Below, piece after piece: positions 26,701 to 34,925 of a DNA stretch of 64,000 nucleotides. The notes under the pieces were generated by a model. That model made no database searches. It saw only the letters and a program-made list of their open reading frames with translations, and was not told the origin of the DNA. Position numbers and translations under genes: made by a program. Every line of letters starts with the position of its first letter. Positions within the stretch are counted from its first letter, which is position 1. Source of the stretch: Glandiceps talaboti (lineage: Eukaryota; Hemichordata; Enteropneusta; Spengelidae); assembly GCF_964340395.1 (NCBI RefSeq), contig NC_135556.1:19744642-19808641 (forward strand). Direction: 5' to 3'.

Positions 26701-27142
26701 CTTTAGGATCAGTTTTCAAACTTAAGCTATTTCTTGCATATTGTCAACACTTTGTAGTATTTAAGTGTGACCAATTTTTTTTTTTTTTTAAATCTTTGGC
26801 ACAGTGAATAAAGAACAAGGGAAACACAGTTTCATTGAATTCATCCATTAGTCACACAGTAATAAGGTGATTGACGGGAACTCTGTCTTCTATTAAGGTA
26901 TTACAATTTTGAATTTCTATTATAGGTTGTTGTCTCTTGGTGGTAGAAAGATTGACCCAGTCGGAGTGGACTATGTTTTGCAAAAATTAGGATTTACCCA
27001 TGCAAGAGTTACCATCCCTAAATGGATACAGCGAGGTGCCATGGACCCTGTGGACAAGATACTGTCTATAGTGGTGAAAAATCTGATAAGGTTAATGATG
27101 ACTGAAGAAAAATCTAAAGCTACAACTACTGCTTCACAGTGA
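484..27142 (+). CDS. BLTP1: BLTP1 (KIAA1109/tweek) bridge-like lipid transfer protein, C-terminal part, 14 exons
   Basis: BLTP1 is a very large (about 5000-residue) rod-shaped protein of the VPS13/ATG2/Csf1 class that carries lipids between membranes at ER contact sites. The window holds only the 3' end of the gene. Fourteen exons, 484-747, 1651-1809, 2248-2601, 3686-3853, 10711-10915, 11420-11577, 11792-11984, 12507-12733, 13759-14010, 14421-14618, 15552-15719, 18088-18216, 20385-20526 and 26926-27142, join in compatible phases into 943 residues and a TGA stop. Recognisable blocks in vertebrate order are KYDMRRLTEILAFPKAWYRR, LDVQMNMSNVMGNTT, SRSTTPDLIK, FRSKSWALF, NHDSETLFALPKLQLE, LHDLVNSYINEKEK, VDWRDF and GRKIDPVGVDYVLQKLGF. 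Exons 3 and 4 form a Ser/Pro-rich, probably disordered linker. The N-terminal chorein-like part lies upstream of the window. Identification comes from remembered family sequence; exon ends follow GT/AG sites and phase. Confidence is high for identity and good for most exon ends. Confidence 0.93.
748..1650. repeat. Hexanucleotide mosaic array inside BLTP1 intron
   Basis: Positions 1053-1251 are a continuous hexamer array in blocks: TATTTG, then TGTTTG, then TGTTCG, then about 16 copies of TATTCG. A flanking segment starting AGTCCTGCA and reading on through AATATGACCTTGATTGTAT occurs on both sides (1001-1030 and 1271-1300). Because the unit is 6 bp, every frame is open on both strands, which creates spurious repetitive reading frames. 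The rest of the intron shows nothing else. Confidence 0.9.
1651..1809 (+). CDS. BLTP1: BLTP1 coding exon b
   Basis: The acceptor TTTTTTTACAG ends at 1650 and the donor GTACAG starts at 1810; phase 1 at both ends. It encodes VCDVGSASFKYDMRRLTEIL followed by AFPKAWYRRSIARRLFLGDE, one of the most conserved BLTP1 C-terminal blocks and the clearest identity marker in the window. A (CA)n microsatellite begins only 17 bp after the donor. Confidence 0.95.
1827..1893. repeat. (CA)n microsatellite just after a BLTP1 5' splice site
   Basis: About 33 CA units start 17 bp after the donor at 1810. Intronic CA repeats beside a donor can act as hnRNP L binding sites in other animals, but no effect can be shown here. 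Confidence 0.9.
2248..2601 (+). CDS. BLTP1: BLTP1 coding exon c (Ser/Pro-rich linker)
   Basis: The acceptor is TTAATCTTAG ending at 2247 and the donor GTAGGT begins at 2602. The exon is phase 1 to phase 1, so it could be skipped without breaking frame. It encodes about 118 residues rich in Ser, Pro and Thr (KPPSPITGFTSKSSRKQGSS, PSPTPTDLSPSSPT, and so on), typical of a disordered phospho-linker. Residue-level similarity to vertebrate BLTP1 is low here, as expected of this region. Confidence 0.85.
2896..3170. repeat. 39-bp minisatellite, about 7 copies, intronic
   Basis: The unit contains GAACTCCCTATGTTGTTGGA and has a 39-bp period (13 codons). The first five copies stay open on the plus strand, reading NELPMLLDIDMIQ repeatedly up to a stop near 3092. 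No acceptor or donor at its ends makes it a convincing exon of BLTP1. The surrounding intron (2602-3685) shows no other feature. Confidence 0.88.
3686..3853 (+). CDS. BLTP1: BLTP1 coding exon d (linker)
   Basis: The acceptor CCTACTGTAG ends at 3685 and the donor GTAGAA begins at 3854. Phase 1 to phase 1, so it is a skippable cassette. It encodes LLPSLHNLLRRIHLLSDSES, then a Ser-rich run, then HWFSPKQLRSILKRHSKQK. No conserved match is recalled, so it is supported by open frame, splice sites and phase only. The donor is weaker than its neighbours' donors. Confidence 0.7.
3979..10698. repeat. 29-bp satellite array, roughly 230 copies, filling a BLTP1 intron
   Basis: The consensus unit is 29 bp: CATAATTCACAACTGAAATG followed by TACACGTAA. 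About 6.7 kb of the 6857-bp intron 3854-10710 consists of it, with a 125-bp unique 5' flank and about 12 bp between the last unit and the acceptor. A core (ATTCACAACTGAAA) is nearly invariant, while the other bases vary between a few states (ACACGTAAC, ACACATAAC, ACGCATAAC, ACACTTAATG, ACACATAATC). The final 400 bp are more diverged. Longer-range duplications of about 2.3 and 2.87 kb are visible. There is no coding potential: 29 is not a multiple of 3 and stops occur in each frame. Confidence 0.97.
10711..10915 (+). CDS. BLTP1: BLTP1 coding exon e
   Basis: The acceptor CTCCCACAG ends at 10710, about 12 bp after the last recognisable unit of the 29-bp satellite. The donor GTAAGT starts at 10916. 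It encodes VAQSVKIRISDTDDDLEGGK, then WETTVLFAVSLTQLDVQMNM, then SNVMGNTT, the last part strongly conserved in BLTP1. It ends with two bases (AC) of the Thr codon completed by the next exon. Confidence 0.94.
10943..11109. repeat. (TG)n/(TA)n microsatellite in BLTP1 intron
   Basis: TG runs interrupted by TATATA, then about 48 uninterrupted TG units, starting 27 bp after the donor at 10916. The rest of this short intron is unremarkable. Confidence 0.92.
11420..11577 (+). CDS. BLTP1: BLTP1 coding exon f
   Basis: The acceptor TTTACTACAG ends at 11419 and the donor GTGAGT begins at 11578. It reads TWSTRSLKSQGRLSIDSSGY and on to LGSSSLDAKGGVIGGLTELQ, matching the conserved block around SQGRLS and KGGVxGG of the family. 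It ends in phase 1. Confidence 0.94.
11792..11984 (+). CDS. BLTP1: BLTP1 coding exon g
   Basis: The acceptor ATTCAAACAG ends at 11791 and the donor GTAATT begins at 11985. The encoded peptide contains HILEQPGKEPQHKAGAK and VKIDYMGSSVLMARLKLLEV; the RVDYMGSS-type motif is a BLTP1 marker. It ends with AG, completed to Arg by either acceptor of the next exon. Confidence 0.92.
12090..12190. repeat. Short degenerate repeat of AGGTCA/AGTTCA motifs in BLTP1 intron
   Basis: Several copies of an AGGTCAGAGTT-like word occur. Two fit the direct-repeat-1 layout: AGGTCA-T-AGTTCA at 12126-12138 and GGGTCA-G-AGTTCA at 12150-12162. A weaker one is at 12102-12114. They look like a small tandem duplication; nuclear-receptor binding is speculative. 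Confidence 0.55.
12429..12506 (+). other. BLTP1: Duplicated, in-frame alternative 5' extension of BLTP1 exon h
   Basis: TTTTTTGCCAG ending at 12428 is a plausible acceptor. The sequence after it parallels the true exon start: both give LSVFVKTKLT/MSVFVNTELT and DKFKMML/DKFQMML. The offset between acceptors is exactly 78 bp (26 codons) and the frame stays open into the real exon. It is either a usable alternative acceptor adding 26 residues or a decaying tandem duplication. The sequence alone cannot say which. Confidence 0.6.
12507..12733 (+). CDS. BLTP1: BLTP1 coding exon h
   Basis: The acceptor TTTTTTCCACTAG ends at 12506 and the donor GTATTT starts at 12734. It encodes PMSVFVNTELTWDKFQMMLS, then RSTTPDLIKITYKLEEFFSQ, then QFNNSKRVLSSLEP; SRSTTPDLIK is almost invariant in the family. 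A diverged copy of the first 60 bp plus an acceptor lies exactly 78 bp upstream and is also open in frame, so a 26-residue longer isoform is possible (separate entry). Confidence 0.95.
13062..13438. mobile_element. Full-length inverted-repeat MITE with 9-bp target duplication
   Basis: The 377-bp element is one long imperfect palindrome centred near 13250. Its left end TAGACTCTCTCACAG mirrors the right end CTGTGAGAGAGTCTA, and the arms stay similar through CGTTGACGTGTGACTGCGAT. It is flanked by perfect direct repeats AGAATCACC at 13053-13061 and 13439-13447. A 9-bp duplication and long terminal inverted repeats fit Mutator/Foldback-like DNA transposons. It carries no transposase. It sits in the BLTP1 intron 12734-13758. 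Confidence 0.88.
13759..14010 (+). CDS. BLTP1: BLTP1 coding exon i
   Basis: The acceptor CTCTTGCAG ends at 13758 and the donor GTAAGA begins at 14011. The peptide contains ERKHHRHWPGVASLISKVRL, VILGGHVSLRGNHASLACFH and NFRSKSWALFTMREPEI. HHRHWPGVL, SLHGNH.TLACFHG and NFRSKSWALF are conserved vertebrate counterparts. Phase 1 to phase 1. Confidence 0.95.
14421..14618 (+). CDS. BLTP1: BLTP1 coding exon j
   Basis: The acceptor TTTTGTTGTTAG ends at 14420 and the donor GTAAGA starts at 14619. It encodes ESLDTNIIQDLVFNLGHNQT, FMATISRISRGRHNVPASV and SVEEWFHYACTTAGPE; MATITKI.R..H.NPP and SVKEWFNYV are the family counterparts. Reading past the donor stays open to a stop at 14732-14734, so intron retention would truncate the protein. 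Confidence 0.92.
15310..15400. repeat. Poly(C)/A-rich simple sequence in BLTP1 intron
   Basis: A run of about 14 C, then A-rich AAATAAAT and AAACAAAC tetramers. It could be the degenerate tail of an old retroposon, but no body is recognisable. Confidence 0.6.
15552..15719 (+). CDS. BLTP1: BLTP1 coding exon k
   Basis: The acceptor ATCTCCTACAG ends at 15551 and the donor GTATGA starts at 15720. It encodes ELEFFYREADQGFEPSNKRR, then YNHDSETLFALPKLQLEMRT, matching the family motif YNHETETIFALPRMQLDF. Phase 1 to phase 1. Confidence 0.94.
15836..16115. repeat. Dispersed repeat family 1, copy 1
   Basis: This segment is similar, with substitutions and gaps, to 25590-25870. Shared landmarks are AATAATAAAAGAAATT/AGTAATAAAAGAAATT, TTTGACCTTTA, a GATTTTAAC-type word, and AACAGCAAGAGTTT/AACAGCAACAGTTT followed by GTTTATTTC. 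Both copies lie in BLTP1 introns. Class unknown. Confidence 0.65.
16350..16430. repeat. A-rich AAAC/AAAT simple repeat
   Basis: Degenerate AAAAC, AAAC and AAAT repeats in the intron 15720-18087. The remaining part of that intron between 16430 and 17340 shows nothing definite. Confidence 0.6.
17347..17684. mobile_element. TTAA-type MITE family A, copy 1
   Basis: A full-length inverted repeat. Left arm: AGTGGTCATATGGATGAGGA then TTGGGTATTTATTT; the right arm is its complement, ending CCGTGTGGCCATT. TTAA (17343-17346) precedes it and a mutated TTGA follows. Two relatives occur at 42708 and 52392. Length and ends match; there is no transposase. TTAA targets are typical of piggyBac and Kolobok superfamilies. 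Confidence 0.85.
18088..18216 (+). CDS. BLTP1: BLTP1 coding exon l
   Basis: The acceptor TTCCATCAG ends at 18087 and the donor GTGAGG starts at 18217. It encodes DPKPIVDVTFVTQFADHICV and AMDVELILFLHDLVNSYINE, a very well conserved BLTP1 segment (FTDHICVTMDAELIMFLHDL in vertebrates). Confidence 0.95.
20275..20394. repeat. 60-bp tandem duplication across a BLTP1 splice acceptor
   Basis: CCAACTCATAGCAGTGTTCC at 20291 recurs as CCAACTCATAGCAGTGTTTC at 20351. The second copy carries the used acceptor (AG at 20383-20384); the first has an AG-containing equivalent, but reading from it meets an in-frame TAG. Confidence 0.85.
20385..20526 (+). CDS. BLTP1: BLTP1 coding exon m
   Basis: The acceptor GTATTTGTAG ends at 20384 and the donor GTAAAC starts at 20527. 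It encodes AFYGQKSSSFGKTLKSPDKE, then PGIVDWRDFNCKTWQLEPTL; VDWRDF.C.TW.LEPTLR is a family hallmark. The 60 bp across the acceptor are duplicated immediately upstream (20275-20334), but that copy runs into an in-frame TAG. Confidence 0.94.
21721..22138. repeat. 214-bp tandem duplication with ATT microsatellite
   Basis: ATGAAATTATTATTATTATT starts at 21721 and again at 21935. Both copies run through ATGATTAAAAGTACTGTCTT and TATGGTTTGCTCATGACCTG to CAAAGATAAAAAAAT. The copies differ by a few substitutions and small deletions, so the duplication is recent. Confidence 0.93.
22170..22555. repeat. Dispersed repeat family 2, copy 1
   Basis: Begins AGGTAGGTCGGGATTTTATT and ends GGTCGGTCGGTTATCCGAAA followed by a poly(T) run. 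The same pair of ends occurs at 44992-45280, about 290 bp apart there, while the interiors are diverged. Could be a short non-autonomous element; class unknown. Confidence 0.6.
23166..23745. repeat. Compound microsatellite: (CA)n, (ATAC)n, (ATGC)n, (ACGT)n, (CA)n
   Basis: CA runs flank about 400 bp of tetranucleotides that switch from CATA to CATG, back to CATA, then to GTAC/ACGT repeats before a final CA run ending at 23745. Reading frames are open on both strands for up to 217 codons, purely from the repeats. Confidence 0.96.
23908..24021. other. 114-bp imperfect hairpin in BLTP1 intron
   Basis: The left arm AGCTTTCATCTGAATTGGTC reads on to CATAATGACACTA, and the right arm starts TAGTGTCATTATATTGAAGA and ends CAGACAAAGCT. 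The stem is about 40 bp with bulges and the loop about 27 nt. It could be an eroded MITE or a hairpin RNA; no sequence here decides. Confidence 0.6.
25590..25870. repeat. Dispersed repeat family 1, copy 2
   Basis: Partner of the copy at 15836-16115, same orientation. No terminal repeats or coding sequence are visible. The rest of the 6.4-kb intron 20527-26925 holds the duplications and microsatellites listed separately and no exon that I can see. Confidence 0.65.
26283..26505. repeat. About 112-bp tandem duplication in last BLTP1 intron
   Basis: AGTCAAATACAGTG recurs with a spacing near 112 bp, and each copy ends ATTACAATGGGATCTGTCTG. The copies differ by small gaps and a G-rich stretch. Confidence 0.8.
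26926..27142 (+). CDS. BLTP1: BLTP1 terminal coding exon with stop
   Basis: The acceptor TTTCTATTATAG ends at 26925 and the stop TGA is 27140-27142. It encodes LLSLGGRKIDPVGVDYVLQK, LGFTHARVTIPKWIQRGAMD and PVDKILSIVVKNLIRL, the conserved C-terminus of BLTP1, followed by a short unconserved Lys/Thr-rich tail. The preceding intron is 6.4 kb. Confidence 0.95.
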
Positions 27143-29000
27143 GGAAATAATTGATTGATGGTATCAGCTGTTGTGTAGAAAGTCATAACAATATCTTTCC
27201 ATTGGTTATGCATAGTCTTAAGTTTGTCTATACATTCATTATGGACAAATGCATTCAAGTAAGTCTTTCAAATACATTTCGTGATGTTTTTGTTTGAAAT
27301 GTTTCTCAAGTAATTATCATTGGCTTGTTATCATTCACATTTGAAATTACATTGCCAAGATTTAAGTATGTAAGCTTTAAGCTAAAATAGAATTTGATGC
27401 CATATTTAAGAGTCTGAAAATGAATATATGTCAAACTAATTTCATAGTGATTTTATACTCAAGATTTTAGAGGCAAATTGTGAAATTTTAGAATGTACAT
27501 AAATCTTCAAAGAGTACTCTAACAAAATGTATGTACAGTATTTCAAAATCAGCTATTCATAGAAAGATTGGAAGTGGGAAATTAGTGTTGACATTTGGTC
27601 ATGAAAGAAATTAAGAAGGTTTTACTTTGAACTCATTTTCTTTACTATGTTAAAATTGGGTTACCTTGGTATTTACCTTTTATGGCATGATACTTGACAC
27701 ACATTGCAACAACTGCATCTCCAAAATAAACAATTATAGCAGTGCTGAGCACAGTGTGGATGTACACACACAAGTAATGATGTTGTTTAAACAGTAGGAA
27801 ATTAAATGTTCTAACCATTCAAATCATCAAATCCATGCGTTGTCTTCTCAGCAGAAGCCCATTTCACTCATGTCAAAGAATAGCATAAATGTGTATCACT
27901 TTTCAGCATGATTAGGTAAAGGCTCCTGTTGTGTGTGTATGGTGTCTCTGTTATTGTTAACATGGAGTTGCAATGTGTCTATCTTTATGCGTTATGCCCA
28001 AAAAGTGAAATACCAAGGTAGCCCCGTTTGCACTGTGAGATCACTTGTATGTAATACTGCTTGCTGTACAAAAAGGAACATACCTGATCAATTATACATA
28101 AGCATTGTAAGTAATGTGACAACTAGGAAGTAACATCTGCCAGATATCTTCCTGCAACACAAGTATAATTGAGAATAAGTTTTAGAAGGAGTCCTGTCCA
28201 GACTGTCTGAAACCTTGCCATCTAGAATTTCAGACATAGCCATCAATAATTCATACCATCCATAAGCTTCCAATTTAATTCCCAACCCCCAACATGGACA
28301 ATATATCACTACTGTATTAAAACATTGTGCCTAACCTAGTTTTAATAGTATGACACTTGATAATACGTTTCAACCACAGGGTGTGCATTATAGTATTTTC
28401 CCTAGCTGAGGTCAAAAGAATGGCTGTTGAGTCAAAAAATAAACTTTTTTGGTATGTCAAACTAAATCTGTTTTGGGTTAAAACTGTTACCAGAATAAAG
28501 ATTTTCTTCATGAACTGTCAAAGTTGCTATTTTCAGGGTATAAATACTGTCAGGCTATTGGTAAGAATATGAAATGGTGGCCCCTTAATGGAAATTACAC
28601 AATGTTTTGGTTTCATCCAAATTGACACACCAACCTATTTTGCACAGGCACAAAGGATAGAATTTTACAATGAGAGACTTTGTTTTGTTTAATTGTCATT
28701 GCATTTGTATTCAACAATATGTAATTTTCATCAGGAACTGAACCATATGAAAAGCATATACAAGTTTGAGTATAGGGTCCATTACAGCTAATTGTTTGAA
28801 AAATTCATTTTAACATTCATCACGGAAGTAAATTTTTCAAAATTCATTTTTGAATTATTTGATTTCATATTTTATTAGAGAATAATGTAACATGAAAACT
28901 AAGTATGTAAGGTTTCAGATCAGTAACATGTGAAAATCTTGCTCTGAATTTAATCTCCAATCTACACTATTCTCTAATGACATACAGATGCAGATCAAAT
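27143..29000 (+). other. Probable BLTP1 3' UTR and downstream flank
   Basis: There is no coding signal after the stop. The first AATAAA on the plus strand is at 27725-27730 (CCAAAATAAACAA); further AATAAA hexamers occur near 28437 and 28493. Any could be the poly(A) signal; the 3' end is not fixed by sequence alone. The stretch is plain AT-rich DNA without repeats that I can see. Confidence 0.4.
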
Positions 29001-30237
29001 TCTAAGCTTTATAACCTCCGTTGAAATTATACGAAGAAAGAGATTTCAGTGTCCTTAGGGAAAAGTGTCTTCCTAAATGTCAACATTTAAAATCTCTGCC
29101 TGGAAGGGAAAATGTCATATCAATATGTGGGGGTGGATTTCGAACAGAAGATGTTGCCAACTGAATAGGACACAGTTATATGGAAGAGATGATAGCCCCA
29201 ATCAAAGTAGTGATTATCAGTAGCAATATAAAACCTAACACACGCAGTCTTAGCAGTGCCGAGAGGTGAACAGATAAGGGATTATCAGAGGTGACATTAA
29301 AGTGACATCTATTTGATGAGAAGCTGTAAATTGTCTCCAATTAAAGTTTGTTAGGAATATAAATAGCCAAAAAGACATTGTACTAGCACAGACTAGCGTC
29401 TGTCGACTAGGAGATCCCTTATTTGTCAGATTATGGATTAAAGATATTATATTCCCTGGGATTAAATTTGTATGAGGTATTTCAAAATATTAGTTTACAT
29501 GGAAAGAAAAGAAGCCATGCCAAGATTTTGAATTCTCTTCACCATCTAAAAGAAAAGTTCATAGTTTTATGTGAGTGGGCTAGATAAATATATGGTAAAC
29601 GTTGAATTTGACCTCTATTGTAAATGTTAAATTTGACCCCTAACTCCACTACCTGTAATGAGAGGTGATTGACATCAAACGTTTCTACAGGGCATGTACA
29701 TAAAATGCCCAGCCAGATGTTTTGATTACTAATATGTAGAAAGGTGTTTATGATTTCCAAGAGTCTAATCTGTTAAATGGAAAGTACGAACATTTGGTGA
29801 AGTATATTATACCCAACATGTCTTTCGCCTGGGGCACCCATGGAACTGATTTTAATGAGTCATAATAAATGGTTTGATGTATTGAAGAGTTTCTCGTTGA
29901 ATGCCACTACAAGTGTGTTTATATATGTCATTAATTCAGTTTCCAGAACCTTGCACTTTCAGTACAATTTATTGCAGCACTTTTCACGAGGTTGAATATT
30001 GCATGAATTATATTTGATATTTGAATAGCTGGAAATGATAATTGTAATAGCGATTACATATTATTAAGGTTGCATGGACATCACCAAGTGTCTGCCAAGA
30101 GTTTATGCAAGTTTAATATGAATGTAGGTTCGGTAGAAAACTAAAATGAAAGAATCTGAAGCAAAAATGAACTAATTTTATTTATTTCTATTAAAGTCTT
30201 TCTAGAAATAGATATCATATAATCTATAAAATGACTA

Positions 30238-30565
30238 GTGTCCAACCAATGTTATATGACAGACTGATACATGGAAGGGTGTCCAACCAATGTTATATGA
30301 CAGACTGATAAATTGAAGCATGTCCAACCAATGTTATATGACAGACTGATAAACAGAAGGGTGTCCAACCTATGTTATATGACAGACTGATAGATGGAAC
30401 GGTGTGCTACCAATGTTATATGACAGACTGATAAACAGAAGGGTGTCCAACCTATGTTATATGACAGACTGATAAACAGAAGGGTGTCCAACCAATGTTA
30501 TATGACAGACTGATAGATGGAAGGGTGTCAAACCAATGTTATATGACAGACTGATACATGGAAGC
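30238..30565. repeat. 41-bp minisatellite, 8 copies
   Basis: The unit contains TCCAACCAATGTTATATGAC then AGACTGATA with a 41-bp period. Intergenic. The stretch from 29000 to 30237 shows no recognisable feature. Confidence 0.93.
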
Positions 30566-31618
30566 CTTAGGATTTCTATACAGTCTATATGGCATTAGTA
30601 CATGCCCTGCTTGGCATTATGCAGACAAACTAACTTTTATCTTTTACTTTATGAAAGACACAAAGGTAATGAGGGAAGTAGAGTTTCAGATGTAGCTTGG
30701 ATGTATCAAGTCAAAACAGTGATGAAACTATATATTTCCAATATCTCACACTCCATTATCAGGAAAACGATACCTGTACTGAGCAGGATAAAGACAACAA
30801 ACAATTCCTTTACTATTAATATATGATTACCTTTAGAGTTATATGATTGTACACCTAACAAGAAGTGTATGTTGAGGTGTTTTTAAAATTTCATAATTTA
30901 GGCTATTGTACCATACTTCACATTCTCAGCTGTATATATATTTTTCTCCATTCTGAGATTTTTAAATGAACTGACAAGATTCAAGAATTTAGACTTTGTA
31001 TAGTGGAATTTAGAATTGTTAGGGGGCAGTTTTGTTGCAAGAGATTTTTTTTGTATACTGTTTGTTTAATATGAATGGTTTCAACAGGGACAATATTCAA
31101 TCAAATTGAATGGTTGGTGTAAATATGTCATTAATTAGTTGTTAATCTTAGTTATTTTTGATTGTGGTTGGTTTTCATAAGTCTAGGGGAATTTTTGAAT
31201 GCTATGAATACTACAGGCCTTTTTACGTTGATTTATTATATGTATTGAAGGCTGACCAGAATCTTATAGTAAAAGAGTGAATGATTGTTATACTGACCCT
31301 CCATGTCCATGAATTATGACACCCAGTCCATAACAACGTAATTTAAGAATTTAAAATCAACACAACTTGATTTAGAAGTTCTGTAGTGCCTCTAGAACAT
31401 GCTACAAATAGTTGTACAGCCTCACTAATATGTCCATGTATGTGTCTATAAATGTTGGTTTAGTAACAGGCGTAATAAATACATGACTGCATGGATGGTC
31501 TCAACCTGTAAATGAAACTATGTTTGACAATGGTAATACACATCTGCAAAGTCACCAGTCCACTTTAAAGCAAATCTTCACATCAAAAACAGGTTGGAGT
31601 TTTAAAGTGAACTGTGTC

Positions 31619-31803
31619 CTGTATGTTGCTTATATCTGCAACTAAATAGTTTCAATACCAAATGATGTGGATGACTTAGTTTTGTGTCATAAACTGTCGT
31701 GTATGTTGCTTATATCTGCAACCAAATAGTTTCAATACCAAATGATGTGGATGACTTAGTTTTGTGTCATACACTGTCTTGTATGTTGCTTATATCTGCA
31801 ACC
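31619..31803. repeat. 80-bp tandem duplication, about 2.3 copies
   Basis: GTATGTTGCTTATATCTGCA begins at 31621, 31701 and 31781, an exact 80-bp spacing. The copies are almost identical. DNA between 30566 and 31618 shows nothing definite. Confidence 0.93.
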
Positions 31804-32276
31804 ATACCAAAGTCTTCTCAAACTCCTGTAAACTTACATGGAGTGTATTGTCATGTTATTGTCCAGTTTTATTTTTGTAGATGATAGCAAATTTATTTTG
31901 TGAGGTTTCAATAACTTTTCATTTGTGTTTGTTACATTTGGTGTTGTGTGCAATCTAACACATCTGCAGATTTACACTTTTAATTTCATTGAAAGCCACT
32001 TCTCACTAATAGATACTGTCTGCAAAATGAAATGTATTAAACTTCATAAAATGCACGACCACCCGTCCACTTATGATATTATAAGCTCATATTTGATATT
32101 ATTCATCATTGTTTTTTTTCTGCATGTATTTACAGTTGGCAATTTTGTTTATTGGAACATGACTACCATGTGATTTTACTGTAAACCAGCTAGTTTTGGG
32201 AGATTGTGTGATTATCTCCCTGCCTTGACCTGTCCAATGTAGCAGCAGCATGTTGCAGTACACTTCACAAACCAGC

Positions 32277-32329
32277 ATTCATTCATTCATTCATTCATTC
32301 ATTCATTCATTCATTCATTCATTCATTCA
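32277..32329. repeat. (ATTC)n microsatellite
   Basis: About 13 perfect ATTC units. Flanking intergenic DNA (31804-33398) has no gene that I can support. Confidence 0.95.
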
Positions 32330-33398
32330 CATTGGTGAGAAGGTTTCAACTCATTGATTTACTGAACTTGTTATCACGTGTGTGATTATGATTATTTATT
32401 TCACCGGAATGCTTTATCTCCTTTGCAGATGTGCTTTCACTCAGATATACTGCTTCTGCATATTAAATGCAACTGAAATCTGTACTTATGTGTTAATTAC
32501 TACATACATTTTATTGAGATCAAAATAAATGCAGAACAAGCAGCTGAGTTGTGTTGTTATCAAGACAACACCCATCAGAAATAAAGGATTCCTCTTGGAA
32601 ATAGTTGGCATGACTAACATGACATTTCTGCATACTCTTCCATATAAAGATCGCCAGTTTGAAGATTTGTATTTATTTGCAATATCAGAAAGATGTTGGA
32701 TCTTTCTTTTCTAGTTCATCAGATTTACAACCCTTGCACTAGTTGTTTAGAGAAGCTGTCGATCAGAACGTCGTTTTGTCAGTAGTAGTCAATTAGAACA
32801 GGCTTTGAAGATGCCGAAAAGTCTTCTCCTTAACACAATATCAAGCAGAAATACATTGATACAAAATAACGTTGTGTGTCTCTTATGTAGGTTCACACAA
32901 TTTTCTTATCAGTTTGTTTATGTTTGTGAAAGTTAGTCATTTGCCATATACAATATTTCTAACTTTCGCAGACATAAACAAACTGATAAAAGCATCACTT
33001 GCATCTCCAACTGAGACACCCCCTATTGTTTTTGTACCAGTGTATGTCTGCTTGATATCGTGATAAGGAGAAGACTTTTAGGCACCTCCAAAGACAGATT
33101 TTATTGTCCTCCACTGATAAGACGGTTTGATCAACAGCATTTCTGGACAACTGGTGCAAAGGTAGTATTTATTAAATTTACACAATATGTCAGCAAGTTT
33201 GAACTCTAAATCCAAGTCAGTATTTATTCTAATAACATAGTATTGTATTGTGTCCATCTATCTTTTAAAGTCTAATAATATTGTATCTTTATTTCAACAA
33301 GTTGGTGTTAGTAATGTACTAAGTTTTTTTTTCTGAAAAATGGTGCTGGGTACTAATTTGTTCATGATAGATGTTGACCTTTGTGGCAGTGAGAAACC

Positions 33399-33570
33399 AC
33401 ACTGTCCTTGAATTATCTGGCCACGACACCCCCCCCCCCACTGTCCTTGAATTATCTGACAGTGACCAACCCCCACTGGCCTTGAATTATCTGGCCAAGA
33501 CACCCTCCCTCCCCTCACTGTCCCTGAATTATCTGACAGTGACCAACCCCCACTGTCCTTAACTTATCCA
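33399..33570. repeat. Alternating dimeric minisatellite with C-rich segments
   Basis: Units beginning ACTGTCCTTGAATTATCTG alternate between two types: one continuing GCCACGACACCC and one continuing ACAGTGACCAACCCC. About 4.5 units. Poly(C) at 33430-33440. Confidence 0.85.
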
Positions 33571-34159
33571 AAATAGTTGTCAAACAACTTGTCACCTTTT
33601 TGTGGATTTATTGATTGATATTTTTTTGATAAGTTGTTTATGTGAATTTAAACCTGTTTAAACCTTACTGTTAAGTATAATATGGAATCATTGAAGAATG
33701 ATCATTACCAGTTTGTAAGTTTTAGAATAAATTAGTGAACTTGACAGGCATGTACAATTACACATCGATCAACTGGGATGTAAATATACCCATTTCCAAT
33801 TCATATGATCAATAAAACCCTGTGCAATATAAATGACTATAAGATGTCTTGTCTCTCTTGTTAATTCATTCAAATCAATATACATATCTGGCTCAACGTT
33901 GAAAGGTATGATAAATATTTTGGATGGACTTCTCTTGTGAAATATGTCCAGACCTTGAAGGTTTTCGACAAAATATTTTCCGGGCGTACACATGACATGT
34001 AATACTTTATGAATACTCCCAGGGTCCAAACTTGTCTATGGACACTTCAGTTGCTCAGAGTGGTCCTAAGGCTATTCAAACGAGAGCAGAGATGAATAGT
34101 CTCCAAACTTGAAAGCAGTCAAAATCTACTCCATTACCGTACTTACTCTTCAAATAACT

Positions 34160-34925
34160 TCATTACTGTCATATATAACAGCATGGCCTTTAACTGACTC
34201 CAGTGCTGCCATATATAACAGCATGGCCTTTAACTGACTCCAGTGCTGCCATATATAACAACATAGCCTTTAACTGACTCCAGTGCTGCCATATATAACA
34301 GCATGGCCTTTAACTGACTCCAGTGCTGCCATATATAACAACATAGCCTTTAACTGACTCCAGTGCTGTCATGTATAACAACATAGCCTTTAACTGACTC
34401 CAGTGCTGCCATATATAACAACATAGCCTTAACTGACTCCAGTGCTGCCATATATAACAACATAGCCTTTAACTGACTCCAGTGCTGCCATATATAACAA
34501 CATAGCCTTTAACTGACTCCAGTGCTGCCATATATAACAACATAGCCTTTAACTGACTCCAGTGCTGTCATATATAACAACATAGCCTTAACTGACTCCA
34601 GTGCTGCCATATATAACAACATAGCCTTTAACTGACTCCAGTGCTGCCATATATAACAACATAGCCTTTAACTGACTCCAGTGCTGCCATATATAACAAC
34701 ATAGCCTTTAACTGACTCCAGTGCTGCCATATATAACAACATAGCCTTTAACTGACTCCAGTGCTGCCATATATAACAACATAGCCTTAACTGACTCCAG
34801 TGCTGCCAAATATAACAACATAGCCTTTAACTGACTCCAGTGCTGCCATATATAACAACATGGCCTTTAACTGACTCCAGTGCTGTCATATATAATAGCA
34901 TGGCCTTTAACTGACTCCAGTGGTG
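34160..34925. repeat. 40-bp minisatellite, about 19 copies
   Basis: Unit CATATATAACAACATAGCCT plus TTAACTGACTCCAGTGCTGC, period 40 bp, with AACAGCATGG and AACAACATAG subtypes and occasional 39-bp units lacking one T. Intergenic; the DNA from 33571 to 34159 shows nothing definite. Confidence 0.96.
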
